Shown here piece after piece: positions 8,446 to 17,900 of a stretch of DNA of 64,000 nucleotides (position 1 is its first letter; each line of letters opens with the position of its first letter). Below the pieces are notes generated by a model. That model had not been told where the DNA came from and ran no database searches. It worked only from the letters and a program-made list of their open reading frames with translations. Location: contig NZ_OX336253.1 of the NCBI RefSeq assembly GCF_946902045.1, forward strand, positions 1-64,000, read 5' to 3'. The position numbers were made by a program, and so were the translations under genes. This DNA is from Neisseria sp. Marseille-Q5346. GTDB taxonomy: Bacteria; Pseudomonadota; Gammaproteobacteria; Burkholderiales; Neisseriaceae.

Positions 8446-8757
8446 ATGGCAAAACTCACTTTGAAGCCTGATGCAACTTTCCGACATATTGTGAAAATCC
8501 CTGTTCCCGGTGCAGAACCTGCGGACGTCGAATTTGAATTTAAGGCGCGCGGCCGCAAGGCGATGAAAGAATTTACTGAAAAGCATAAAGACGGCTGGAC
8601 GGCAGATACCGTCTTGGATTGTGTTCAAGGCTGGGATTTGGAAGAAGCATTCGACCGGCAGAATGTCGAAATCCTGCTGGATAGCTATCCGATGGCGGTG
8701 TTTGCCGTCGTCAACGGCTATGTTGAGGAAGTCTTCAATGCCCGCGAGGGAAACTGA
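8446..8757 (+). CDS. Tail assembly chaperone gpG
   Basis: A 103-residue protein matching the lambda gpG tail assembly chaperone family, which coats the tape measure protein during tail assembly. It has a beta N-terminus (FRHIVKIPVPGAEPADVEFEFK), then helices ending at NAREGN. A GGAG lies upstream. The last codons GAG GGA AAC TGA contain the slippery heptamer GGGAAAC, from which a -1 shift continues into the T frame. The unshifted product is this protein. Confidence 0.85.
   Translation: MAKLTLKPDATFRHIVKIPVPGAEPADVEFEFKARGRKAMKEFTEKHKDGWTADTVLDCVQGWDLEEAFDRQNVEILLDSYPMAVFAVVNGYVEEVFNAREGN
8748..8754 (+). other. GGGAAAC slippery site for -1 frameshifting (G to GT)
   Basis: The heptamer is read G GGA AAC in the G frame and re-pairs as GGG AAA in the -1 frame, immediately before the G stop codon at 8755-8757. 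The -1 frame stays open from here to 9077. Lambda uses GGGAAAG at the same place in its G gene. Position, frame and synteny all agree. Confidence 0.85.
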
Positions 8758-9077
8758 TTGCCGCCGCGCGTGCGCTTTATGAAAAGCAGCCTGACGCGGC
8801 GGAATTGAATGTATTCGGATTTTCGGCGGACGATTTTTCAGAAGAGGAGACCACTTTTGGCGTATGGCCGTGTAACTGGCAGGCGGTGCAACTGTTTATT
8901 GCAGTATCGACGCAGTGGCGTATCGGAATGTCGGGTGCGACGGGGTTGGATTATTCCGCCGTCGCAGCGGTTATGGAATGCGGCAATATCAAGCCGAAGA
9001 AACGGAAAGCACTGTTGGAGAAAGTCCGCATGATGGAGCTTGAAGTGTTGTCAATGTGGGCGGGCGAGCATGAATAA
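8754..9077 (+). CDS. T domain of the frameshifted tail chaperone gpGT
   Basis: This frame has no good independent start codon (first candidate TTG at 8805 without ribosome site) and is best read as the 107-residue extension added by the -1 shift, giving a GT fusion of about 210 residues. It carries TTFGVWPCNWQAVQLF and MSGATGLDYSAV, the signature of DUF1799, the usual T partner in lambda-like phages. In lambda the T part binds tail tube subunits while G binds the tape measure. The tape measure ATG overlaps its end. Confidence 0.8.
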   Translation: MIAAARALYEKQPDAAELNVFGFSADDFSEEETTFGVWPCNWQAVQLFIAVSTQWRIGMSGATGLDYSAVAAVMECGNIKPKKRKALLEKVRMMELEVLSMWAGEHE

Positions 9078-12000
9078 CGAAACCAAGATTTATATTACCG
9101 CTGAAACGGGCGGTGTCGTCAGCGGCGTAGAAAAGGCGAAACAATCCATCAAGTCTTTGGGGGACGTGGCATCTTCCCAGGGGCGGCGTATTTCTGACGG
9201 ATTGGTACATAGTGGCGACGGAGCAGAGAAATCGTCAACGGTAGTGTCGGCGGCATCGAAGCGGACGGAACGGTCTTTGGCTTCTCTGGAAAATGCCATC
9301 CGTCGCGATATAGCCGTCAAGATTGCAGGCGGTAAGGCAAACCGAGAGTATTACGAAGAGCTTGCGCGCCAGCGCGGTATCGATATTGCACGGCTTAATC
9401 CGCTACTGTCCCAATTGGACAGGCATAATACGCAGACCAATCGCGCTACGCAGTCTGTCAAGCAGTTCAATAATGCCTTGCGGCAAACCCCGGCACAAAT
9501 TACCGACATCGTTACCCAGCTTGCAGGCGGGCAAAGCCCGTTTCTGATCATGATGCAACAGGGTGGGCAGTTGCGTGATATGTATGGCGGCTTCGGCGGT
9601 ATGCTTAAGGGGCTGGCCACGGTCATTTCCCCTATGCGCCTTGCTGTTGCAGGATTGGGCGGCGGTGTTGCGGCGTTGGGTTATGCGATGTATCAGGGCG
9701 CAGAGGAATCGCGCGAATACCGTAAAGCCTTGATACTTGCCGGAGATGCAGCAGGGATTACTGCAGACAGGATGCAGGATATTGCTGTTTCGGTCGGGGC
9801 AGCGACGGGCGGCTATTCTGATGCGCGTGCTGCAATTACGGCCTTGGTCTCAAGCGGCAAGGTTGCAGCGGACAATTACGAACAGTTCGCCCGGAGTATT
9901 ACCCTCCAGTCGCAGGCAACGGGACAAAGTATTGACGATTTGGTTGGGAAATATACTGAAATCGCCAAAGACCCGCTGAAAGCCGTGGTGTCCCTATCTG
10001 CCACCTACCGGACAATGACTGCCGATGTTTACGAGCAGGTCAAGGCTTTGCAGGCGCAAGGTCGGGAACAGGACGCGGTTGCATTGGTGCAGCGGAAATT
10101 TTCCGAAGAGTCGGAGGATATGGCAAAACGCGTACTGGGCAATCTTGGGTTGATTGAGCGGGCGTGGAAAGATATTAAAGACAGTGCGTCGGAGGTATGG
10201 GATGCTGTTAAATCCATAGGTAGGGACAAGACCAAGCTGGATGAAATTGCCGCGCTGGATTCGTTTATTTCCAATATCGAAACCAGCAAGAAACATCCGG
10301 TTACACAATTGTATTGGGGTGAAGAGGGTGAGCGTAAGCTGCAGGAAGCCTATGCGCGGCGTGCCCGGTTGCGTGCCGAAATCGACAAGGAGGCAGCCAC
10401 TGCTGAAGCTTTGAGGCAAAAACAGAAGCAGAACCAAAATCAAACTGAAGGTAAAGCCGAATTGGAGGCTGTTTCGGAACGTTATGCCAATCGAGAGCAG
10501 CAACGGCAGCGCGAACTGCTGAAAAACGATAAAGCACGGAAAAAGGCGTTGGACGGCATCACTGACGCGATGGAGCGGCAAGCAATCATTAATAAGCACG
10601 CGGCAAATGCCAAGCTAATTAATGAAAGTTTTGCCGAGAAAAAACACGGCGGGCCTAAAAAAAACAAAATTGAGAAAGAGAAGTTTACTGTTAATCAAAC
10701 CGTACTTAGTCAGGCAGCACGGTTTGATTATGGAGGTCTAGAAAAACGCTACGGATTACCTAGAAACCTGCTGGCTGCATTGTCGATGCAGGAGTCGCGC
10801 GGAAATCCGAATGCCGTTTCTTCGGTTGGTGCCCGTGGCGTATTCCAATTCATGCCCGCAACCGCACGTCAGTATGGTGTAAATGTGGGAAGTATAGAAT
10901 CATCAGCTTTGGGTGCTGCGCGGAAAATGCGTGATTTGTTAACCCGTTACAACGGTGATATTACAAAAGCCCTGACAGCCTATCATTCGGGCGAAGGAAA
11001 TGTAGATAAAGGCCGTATCGGCCCTATCGGCAGAAAATACGCTCCTGAAGTAATGGCACGCATGAATTGGCTTAGTGGCGGTAAAGGTGAAATAAGTCAT
11101 GACCCTCGCCGTGATTTCGTCGATATACCGTCTTCCGGTTACGAAAAATGGAGGGAGGATTTTAACCACCGTCATGCCGAGGCCGAGGCGAAGAAGGCTT
11201 TGCAAATCTTGAATGCCAACCGTGCCGTAGGGGAGCAGTTGAAGCTGCTTGCCGACCCAACTTTCGGTGATTGGACGAAGGAGCAGCAAGCCGCTGCGCG
11301 GGCGCTTGCCGAACAGGTCGATGCGCAGGATAGTTTGACGGCCGCTTCCAAAAAATATTCCGATATAGTGAAGCAAATGACCGACGATTCGAAAGACAAG
11401 TTGGACGACAGGCTGTTTGAAATTTCGCTTATCGGCAAAACCCGTGAAGAAATCGAGAAACTGACGCTGGCGAGACTATGGGACAGACAGATAGCGAAAG
11501 CCCGTGAAGAAAGTGCGCCGTTGGAAAGTATCGATTTATTGGAGCGCGGCAAGGCGGAAGGGATGAGTAATCTTTCTCAAATGCAGAAGGCGCGTGCAGA
11601 CAGCGACAATGATTGGCGCGGCGGTATCAAGTCCGGCTTGAAAAGCTACATCGATTCATTCGGAACAATGAGGCAGGCGATGGAAAATGCCACCGTACAA
11701 ACCTTCGACAAAATGGGGGATGCGCTGGCAGACTTTGTTGCCACAGGCAAACTTGATTTTCGAAGCCTGACTGTTTCCATTTTGCAGGATTTGTCAAAAA
11801 TGCTGATTAAAATGGCGATTGTCAATGCAATGAAGTCGGCGTTGGGTTATGCCGACGGCGGTATTGTCGGCGGTGGGAGTACGCAGTTCGACGCGTTGTT
11901 TTCCGGCGGCGGTTATACCGGCTACGGCGGGAAGTATGAGCCTGCCGGCATTGTTCACAAGGGCGAAGTCGTATTTTCCCAGCGGGACGTACGTAATCAC

Positions 12001-12267
12001 GGCGGCGTTGCGGCAGTCGAGCGGCTGCGGTTGAATGGTTATGCCGGCGGCGGTGCAGTAGGACTGCCGTCTGTTTTGACCGGAGCCCGTTCGGCCGGGG
12101 CTGGAGGCATGCAGGTCAACATCACTATAAATCGGGACGGTAGCACCGAATCGGACAGCAGTGCCGATACGGAGATGGCGAAGCATCTTGCCGCTGCCAT
12201 ACCGGGCATAGTGGAACAGTGGTATGTCAAGAATGTGTACCGTGAAAACGGTACTTACCATAAATAG
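9070..12267 (+). CDS. Tail tape measure protein with lytic transglycosylase domain
   Basis: A 1065-residue protein that sets tail length and travels into the host. N-terminal region (about 110-330) matches the TMP_2 tape measure family (RQTPAQITDIVTQLAGGQ). The middle holds coiled coils. An SLT lytic transglycosylase domain occupies about 550-670, with catalytic Glu575 in MQESRGNPNA, then GVFQFMPATA and ALTAYHSGEGNV. The C-terminal part has the lambda tape measure tail (SILQDLSKMLIKMAI) and a glycine-rich end. The ATG at 9070 overlaps the T frame stop; an upstream GTG-like start in T is unlikely. The SLT domain suggests local peptidoglycan opening during DNA injection. Confidence 0.93.
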   Translation: MNNETKIYITAETGGVVSGVEKAKQSIKSLGDVASSQGRRISDGLVHSGDGAEKSSTVVSAASKRTERSLASLENAIRRDIAVKIAGGKANREYYEELARQRGIDIARLNPLLSQLDRHNTQTNRATQSVKQFNNALRQTPAQITDIVTQLAGGQSPFLIMMQQGGQLRDMYGGFGGMLKGLATVISPMRLAVAGLGGGVAALGYAMYQGAEESREYRKALILAGDAAGITADRMQDIAVSVGAATGGYSDARAAITALVSSGKVAADNYEQFARSITLQSQATGQSIDDLVGKYTEIAKDPLKAVVSLSATYRTMTADVYEQVKALQAQGREQDAVALVQRKFSEESEDMAKRVLGNLGLIERAWKDIKDSASEVWDAVKSIGRDKTKLDEIAALDSFISNIETSKKHPVTQLYWGEEGERKLQEAYARRARLRAEIDKEAATAEALRQKQKQNQNQTEGKAELEAVSERYANREQQRQRELLKNDKARKKALDGITDAMERQAIINKHAANAKLINESFAEKKHGGPKKNKIEKEKFTVNQTVLSQAARFDYGGLEKRYGLPRNLLAALSMQESRGNPNAVSSVGARGVFQFMPATARQYGVNVGSIESSALGAARKMRDLLTRYNGDITKALTAYHSGEGNVDKGRIGPIGRKYAPEVMARMNWLSGGKGEISHDPRRDFVDIPSSGYEKWREDFNHRHAEAEAKKALQILNANRAVGEQLKLLADPTFGDWTKEQQAAARALAEQVDAQDSLTAASKKYSDIVKQMTDDSKDKLDDRLFEISLIGKTREEIEKLTLARLWDRQIAKAREESAPLESIDLLERGKAEGMSNLSQMQKARADSDNDWRGGIKSGLKSYIDSFGTMRQAMENATVQTFDKMGDALADFVATGKLDFRSLTVSILQDLSKMLIKMAIVNAMKSALGYADGGIVGGGSTQFDALFSGGGYTGYGGKYEPAGIVHKGEVVFSQRDVRNHGGVAAVERLRLNGYAGGGAVGLPSVLTGARSAGAGGMQVNITINRDGSTESDSSADTEMAKHLAAAIPGIVEQWYVKNVYRENGTYHK

Positions 12268-12288
12268 GTCGTCTGAAAGGAACCGATC

Positions 12289-12621
12289 ATGACTGAAACA
12301 TTCCGATGGCGTGTTGCTTCGGACAATAAGGCTGTACATAAATTCGATGTCCGTTCCGTCCGCTTTGGCGACGGCTACGAGCAACGGCAGCCTAAATCTT
12401 TGAAACCGAAGCTGCGAAGCTGGGAGATCAAGATAGTCGGACAAAAGGCTTTGATGGGAGAAATCAAAGCCTTTTTTGATGCCCGGCGCGGTGTTGAGCC
12501 GTTTAATTGGAGACCGCCCGACGGCGTGCCTGTATTAGTCAAGGTGTCGGAATATCAGGAAACGGCGAAGGGTGGCAAAGTCTACGAATTGAGCTGTACG
12601 TTTGAGGAGGTGCTTTCATGA
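12289..12621 (+). CDS. Minor tail protein gpM-like
   Basis: A 110-residue protein of the phage minor tail family (gpM), recognised by VRFGDGYEQRQ followed by KPKLRSWEIKIVG and FNWRPPDG. gpM joins the tail tip complex below the tube. Its end overlaps the start of gpL by 4 bases. An AGGTCGTCTGAA lies in the 21-base gap upstream. Confidence 0.88.
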   Translation: MTETFRWRVASDNKAVHKFDVRSVRFGDGYEQRQPKSLKPKLRSWEIKIVGQKALMGEIKAFFDARRGVEPFNWRPPDGVPVLVKVSEYQETAKGGKVYELSCTFEEVLS

Positions 12622-13340
12622 ATCCGCGTATAAAGGCCATGTCGGGTGTGATGCTGCAAGCCTTGTCTGCCGTGCAGCAGGATGTTTTGGTCGATTTGTG
12701 GCAAGTGGACTTGCGGCCGCTGGGCGGTCGGGTTTTCTATTTCTGCAATCAGGTCAACGAGCGAGGTACGGCGGTTGTCTGGCAGGGGCAGGCATATGAG
12801 CCTTATCCGATTAAGGCTGACGGCTTTGAATCAACTTCGCAAGGCGCGGGCAATCGTCCGACGCTGACGGTATCGAATCTCTTGGGGTTGATTACGGGCG
12901 CTGCGGATCAGTTCGGTCAGCTCGTCGGCGTGCTGGTTGTGCGCCGTCAAACCTATGCCAAGTTTTTAGATGCGGTCAATTTCCAGTCCGGGCGCAATCC
13001 GACCGCAGACCCGATGCAGGAAGTCGTCGGCAAATATTTGGTTGAACGGATGACGGCATTGAATGCAGAAACGGCAACCTTCGAACTTGCCGCGCCGTCT
13101 GAATCGGATGGTTCGGTCATTCCCGCCCGTATTATGCTGGCAAATACCTGTTGCTGGCAGTATCGCGGCGAAGGGTGCGGTTATACAGGGCGTGCGGTTG
13201 CCGACCGTTTCGATATGCCCACGGACGACGCGTCCAAAGACGTATGCAGCAAAACACTGACAGGATGTAGGGCGCGGTTTGGCGCGACGGCGGTTTTGCC
13301 GTTCGGCGGTTTCCCGTCTAGCGACAAGGTAACGACATGA
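12618..13340 (+). CDS. Minor tail protein gpL-like (Fe-S cysteines)
   Basis: A 240-residue tail tip protein of the gpL family. The C-terminal domain holds Cys178, Cys179, Cys187, Cys210 and Cys217. The spacing 9, 23 and 7 between Cys178, 187, 210 and 217 fits the four-cysteine motif that binds an iron-sulfur cluster in lambda gpL. The N-terminal two thirds contain the beta barrel region (VDLWQVDLRPLGG, TLTVSNLLGLI). It is translationally coupled on both sides by 4-base overlaps. Confidence 0.88.
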   Translation: MNPRIKAMSGVMLQALSAVQQDVLVDLWQVDLRPLGGRVFYFCNQVNERGTAVVWQGQAYEPYPIKADGFESTSQGAGNRPTLTVSNLLGLITGAADQFGQLVGVLVVRRQTYAKFLDAVNFQSGRNPTADPMQEVVGKYLVERMTALNAETATFELAAPSESDGSVIPARIMLANTCCWQYRGEGCGYTGRAVADRFDMPTDDASKDVCSKTLTGCRARFGATAVLPFGGFPSSDKVTT

Positions 13341-14092
13341 TAGATTTGGATTTGTTAAGTGAAGAAGCCCGCCGCGAAATGCTGGCGTGTGCTGAAGAAG
13401 CCGTACCGTCTGAAATGTGCGGGGTTTTGGTTTTCAGTTATGAAGGCTATGAGTTTCTGCCTTTGTCCAATTGCGCCGAAAGCCCGCATGAAACCTTTGA
13501 GATTTCCGCTGACGACTGGATGGCGGCGGAGCGCGTCGGCGAGATTGTGGCAGTCGTGCATTCCCATCCGCGCTGCGAGCCGTTTTTATCGGGTGCGGAC
13601 AGACAGATGCAGGTCGAAACGGGCTTGCCTTGGATATTGGTTACACAAGGTCGTCTGAAATTGTTCCGCCCCGTTCCGCATTTGCGCGGGCGTGTCTTCG
13701 AATACGGCAAGACGGATTGCGGCGCGCTGGTGCGCGATGCCTTCATGCTGATGGGGCTGGTTTTCCCCGACCATCCGCGCGGTGATATAGATGAGGATGC
13801 GGCGGAAGGCTTTTTGGAAAAGCATTTGGAAAACTGTGGGTTTTCCCGTGTTTCAGACGGCCTTTGCGCCGGTGATGTGGTCTTGACGGCAACAGGCGGG
13901 CATGCGTCCCATGCCGTCCTGTATTTGGGCAACGACTGGATGTTGCACCATGCCTACAATCAATTGAGCTGCCGTGTACCTTATACCCGCTATTGGGCGG
14001 ATGTTACGCACAGCGTTTGGCGGCACCCCGATTTCGAGCCGGCTATGATGCAGGCCCTTGAGAATGATTTTACCCATATGGAGCAAGCATGA
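13337..14092 (+). CDS. Tail assembly protein gpK-like (JAB + NlpC/P60)
   Basis: A 251-residue two-domain protein. The N-terminal JAB/MPN metalloprotease domain shows VVHSHPRCEPFLSGAD with His75, His77, Ser87 and Asp90 as metal and catalytic residues. The C-terminal NlpC/P60 domain has the nucleophile Cys128 in KTDCGALVRDAF and HASHAVLYLG with His192. Lambda gpK has the same layout and acts in tail tip assembly, perhaps by cutting peptidoglycan or a tail protein. It contains a mucosa-type AGGTCGTCTGAA at 13648-13659 and a DUS complement at 13853-13864, both within coding sequence. Confidence 0.9.
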   Translation: MIDLDLLSEEARREMLACAEEAVPSEMCGVLVFSYEGYEFLPLSNCAESPHETFEISADDWMAAERVGEIVAVVHSHPRCEPFLSGADRQMQVETGLPWILVTQGRLKLFRPVPHLRGRVFEYGKTDCGALVRDAFMLMGLVFPDHPRGDIDEDAAEGFLEKHLENCGFSRVSDGLCAGDVVLTATGGHASHAVLYLGNDWMLHHAYNQLSCRVPYTRYWADVTHSVWRHPDFEPAMMQALENDFTHMEQA

Positions 14093-14811
14093 TTACTGTT
14101 TGTCTGTACGGCAGCCTGCGCGAATACGGCCGCCGTTTTGTTTTGCACGTCGAGACGCCCGCCGAAGCCCTGCATGCTCTGTTTACCCAAATCAAAGGCT
14201 TGCGTCGGCGGATTCGGGACGGGGTGTATCAGGTGCGGTTTGATGGTAAAGACCAGTCGGAAGAAACGATAGGTAGCGTGTTCAGACGACCTGCTGCCGG
14301 TGTATTGCATATTGTTCCGCGCGTACAGGGTGCAGGTAAAAATGGCGGGTTGATCCAAACCATTGTCGGAGTGGTTTTGATTGTAGTCGGCGCGTATACG
14401 AGTTGGGCCGGTGGTGCGCAGCTTATCGCCGTCGGTATCGGTATGGTGGCTGGCGGTGTCGCCCAAATGTTGACCAAGCAGCCCAAATTGAATACCGGCG
14501 GCAAGGGAGTGGAGGAGAGTAAGAATTCTGCTTTTTTCAACCTTGCCAATACAGCGGCACAGGGGCGCCCTGTGCCGTTGGCTTACGGGCTTTGCTACTG
14601 CGGCAGCCGTGTTATATCGCAGGGTGTGCAGTCCCGCCGTATCGAACCTTCATCGACGGCGGCTTCATCAGGTGCGGTGTTGAATTTGAGTTTGTCCAAG
14701 ACATTCGTTCAAGGCGTAGCAGCAACCGCGCCGAACGGGCAGAAATACCGTACCGACTTTTCAGACGACAGCGTGCGGGCGCGCAATTATAAGGCGGCGT
14801 TTTCGGGCTGA
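14089..14811 (+). CDS. Tail assembly protein gpI-like
   Basis: A 240-residue protein of the lambda tail assembly I family. The N-terminal ubiquitin-like part (about 1-75, VCLYGSLREYGRRF) is followed by a hydrophobic stretch at about 85-125 (TIVGVVLIVVGAYTSW, AVGIGMVAGGVAQML) and a C-terminal GRPVPLAYGLCYCGS segment. It is needed for assembly of the tail tip with gpJ, gpK and gpL. It overlaps gpK by 4 bases. Confidence 0.85.
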   Translation: MITVCLYGSLREYGRRFVLHVETPAEALHALFTQIKGLRRRIRDGVYQVRFDGKDQSEETIGSVFRRPAAGVLHIVPRVQGAGKNGGLIQTIVGVVLIVVGAYTSWAGGAQLIAVGIGMVAGGVAQMLTKQPKLNTGGKGVEESKNSAFFNLANTAAQGRPVPLAYGLCYCGSRVISQGVQSRRIEPSSTAASSGAVLNLSLSKTFVQGVAATAPNGQKYRTDFSDDSVRARNYKAAFSG

Positions 14812-14832
14812 AATGTCGTCTGAAAAATCGAA

Positions 14833-14861
14833 ACGCCGCGAAGGGGCAAACTTCGCGGCGT
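14833..14861 (+). terminator. GC-rich hairpin, phage family copy 1
   Basis: ACGCCGCGAA and TTCGCGGCGT pair across 9 bases, followed by GTCTGTTTTTG. A TCGTCTGAAAAA precedes it. Two related hairpins occur at 22251 and 23044. It lies in the 135-base gap between I and J. Confidence 0.7.
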
Positions 14862-14946
14862 GTCTGTTTTTGTTTGTGTATTTTTGGGGTTTGATCGGTA
14901 TTCTGAATCCCGTGAAGTAAGATTTTGAATCAGGAAAGGAAACAAT

Positions 14947-17900
14947 ATGGGCGGTAAATCGGGCGGGGGGCAACAGACACCTTATGAAGCCCCAAACAGT
15001 TTATCCAGCGCCCAGTCGCTGCGGATTATTGATGCGGTGTCCGAAGGTGTGGTTTCGGGGTTTGCCAACGGCGATGATGCGCCGTTCAAAAGCGTGTATT
15101 TTGATGACACTCCTGTCCAAAATTCGGACGGCAGCTACAATTTTAATGGAGTTACGGGTTATTTCCAGCGTGGCGAGCAAGACCAGTCCTATGTTCCGGG
15201 TTTCGATGCATCCGAGCGCACCGTAGCCGTTTCGGCTGCGGTGAAGCAGAATCAGCCGATTGTTCGCGCCGTTACCGACGAATTGGTCAGCCGTTTGCGG
15301 ATTACGGTCGCTGTCGAGCGGAATGCGCAGGTTGAAGACAACGGCGACACCGTGCCTGCAGATACTTTAATGCGTGTTGAGTTGATAAACAGCAATGGTG
15401 TGCAGGCATCAAATCAGGTGCGTTTCAATGAAAAATCCAGCGGGACATATTATCAGGATGTCGAATTTGATGTGGTGCCGCAAGTGCCGTTCAATATCCG
15501 TGTTTTCCGAATTTCGCCTGATTCCAAGACCGACAAGGTCAGCAACAATACCTATTTTTCGTCCTACGTTGAAATCGTTGATGCGAAATTGAGCTATCCG
15601 CATACCGCGTTTGCGGCATTGTCGATTGATTCGGCGCAGTTCGGGAATCAGATTCCGCGTCGCAATTATTTGATGAAAGGCCGCTTGGTCAAAGTGCCGT
15701 CCAATTACAATCCTGAAACCCGCCAATATACGGGTGGAACATGGGATGGCAGTTTCAAAACCGCATGGACAAACAACCCGGCATGGGTTTTTTACGATGT
15801 GCTGACCCAGCCGCGATTTTCCACGCTGGCACGTCGTCTGAATGTGGCAGACATAGACAAATGGAGTCTGTACCAAATCGGGAAATATTGCGACGAGCCG
15901 GTCGATGACGGCTTCGGCGGCAAAGAGCCGCGTTTCGTCTGCAATGCCTATATTACCGACCTGATGCAGGCAGGTGAATTTTTGAACAATCTTGCCAGCG
16001 TCTTTACCGGTTTACCGGTTTGGAACGGACAGCAAGTATCCGTCGTCATGGATGCCGACGCCGATCCGGTGGCGCAATATACCAATGCCAATGTTAAAGA
16101 CGGCCTGTTTAATTATGCGGGTGCAGCGTTGAAGTCCATTCATACTGCTGTTCATGTGCAGTATATAGACAAATACGATGGCTATCGTGCTAAGACAGAA
16201 TATGTAGCCGACAACGAAGCCATCGTCCGCTATGGTCTGAATATCAAGCAGATTACTGCATTCGGATGCGATTCGCGCGGGCAGGCGGCACGTTTCGGTG
16301 CATGGACGCTGCAAACCGAGTTGCGGCAGCAGAACGCCGTAACGTTTGACATCGGGCGTGAGGGGTTGAAGCATCTGCCTTACGACATCGTGCAGATTAT
16401 GGACAATCAATACGCGGGGGCGGAGTTGTCTGGACGTGTTGCCGCCATCTCGGGCAATGTGCTGACGCTGGATCGACCTGTATCCGATGCGGTTGGAGCA
16501 TTGGTGTTTTATTCTGAAGGCGGTAGTCTGAAATCAGCGAAGATAACTGCGGTAGCAGGCAATAAGGTTACTTTGGAGCGCGCGGTGCCGTTGCAGGCTG
16601 GCGATACGTGGGTTTTATCCGGCAAAGTCAAACCGCGCCTCTATCGTGCCATCGGCATCAAAGAGAATACGGATGCGGGTACTTATACCGTTACCGCGTT
16701 GCTGCATGACCCGAAAAAATATGCTGCGGTGGATAGTTTTGCGCATTTTGACCATGAAATTACCACGCTGCACAACACCGCCCCTGTGTTGACCGATGCG
16801 GCTGTTAATACCGACGGTGGGACAGTTGTGATGACATGGGACAACCTGGCCGCAAACGGTCAGGTTTTAACTTACGATATTAAGATTTACCGTAACAACA
16901 GCCTATACCGCCATATCCCTGATGCACAGACAGCGGAAATTCGTCTGGAAAATCTGCCGAACGGCAATTATCGGGCGGAAATACGCGGCCGTAATGCACG
17001 GGGTGTACTGTCTGCACCGTTGGTTAAGGCTTGGAGTATCGACTATGCCGTTACCGGATTGAGGACGACGCCGAAAACACTGTCTGTGGCCGTGGATTGG
17101 GTATTGCCGCAAACCGTTGTTTCCGAGTTGGTTTCCGAGCTGTGGTATAGCAAGACCAACAATCTTCAGACGGCAACGAAACTCGCGTCGCTGGCGTATC
17201 CGCAAAACAGCTATACCTTAACTGGCGTCGGCGTTGCCGACGTTTATTATTTCTGGGTGCGCATTCGTGATATTGCAGGAAATACGGGGGAATTTACCGC
17301 TGCCGTACAGGGTAGGGCAGACAACAATCCTGCGCCGATAGTGCAGCAGCTTCAAGGCGCGATTACCAAGTTGGCATTGAGCAATGACCTAATCAAATCC
17401 TTGAATGACGACATGGCCGCCGCAGGCTCGAAAGCGGCTGCCGCTATGCGGACCACAGCTATCGAAGAGGTGGCGCGGAAAATCGCCGATGAAGCAAGGA
17501 ACCGTTCGAATGCGATACAGGTTGAGGCACGGGAAAGGACGGCGGCAATTCAGGCGGCTGCTGGTAAAGCTACTGCGGATTTGACTGCAAAAGCCCGCGA
17601 AATTGGAAACAAAGTTGCGGAGGTAGAGCAGGTCAACACCCAGCAGGCACAGCAAATCAAAACTGTAACCGCAGCACAGCAAAACACTGCTGCCGCGGTG
17701 GAAGCGGAAAAAACTGCGCGGGCGCAGGGGGATAATGCCGAAGCAATGGCGAGGAACGCCCTTGCAGCGCGTGTGTCTACAGCAGAAGGCAGTATTGCTA
17801 AGGAAGAGGCCGCGCGCATTGAAGCGGATAAAGCCCAAGCGGCAGAAACTGCCGCCTTGAAAACCAGCGTTGGCAATACGGAAAGTGCCATTACTGCCTT

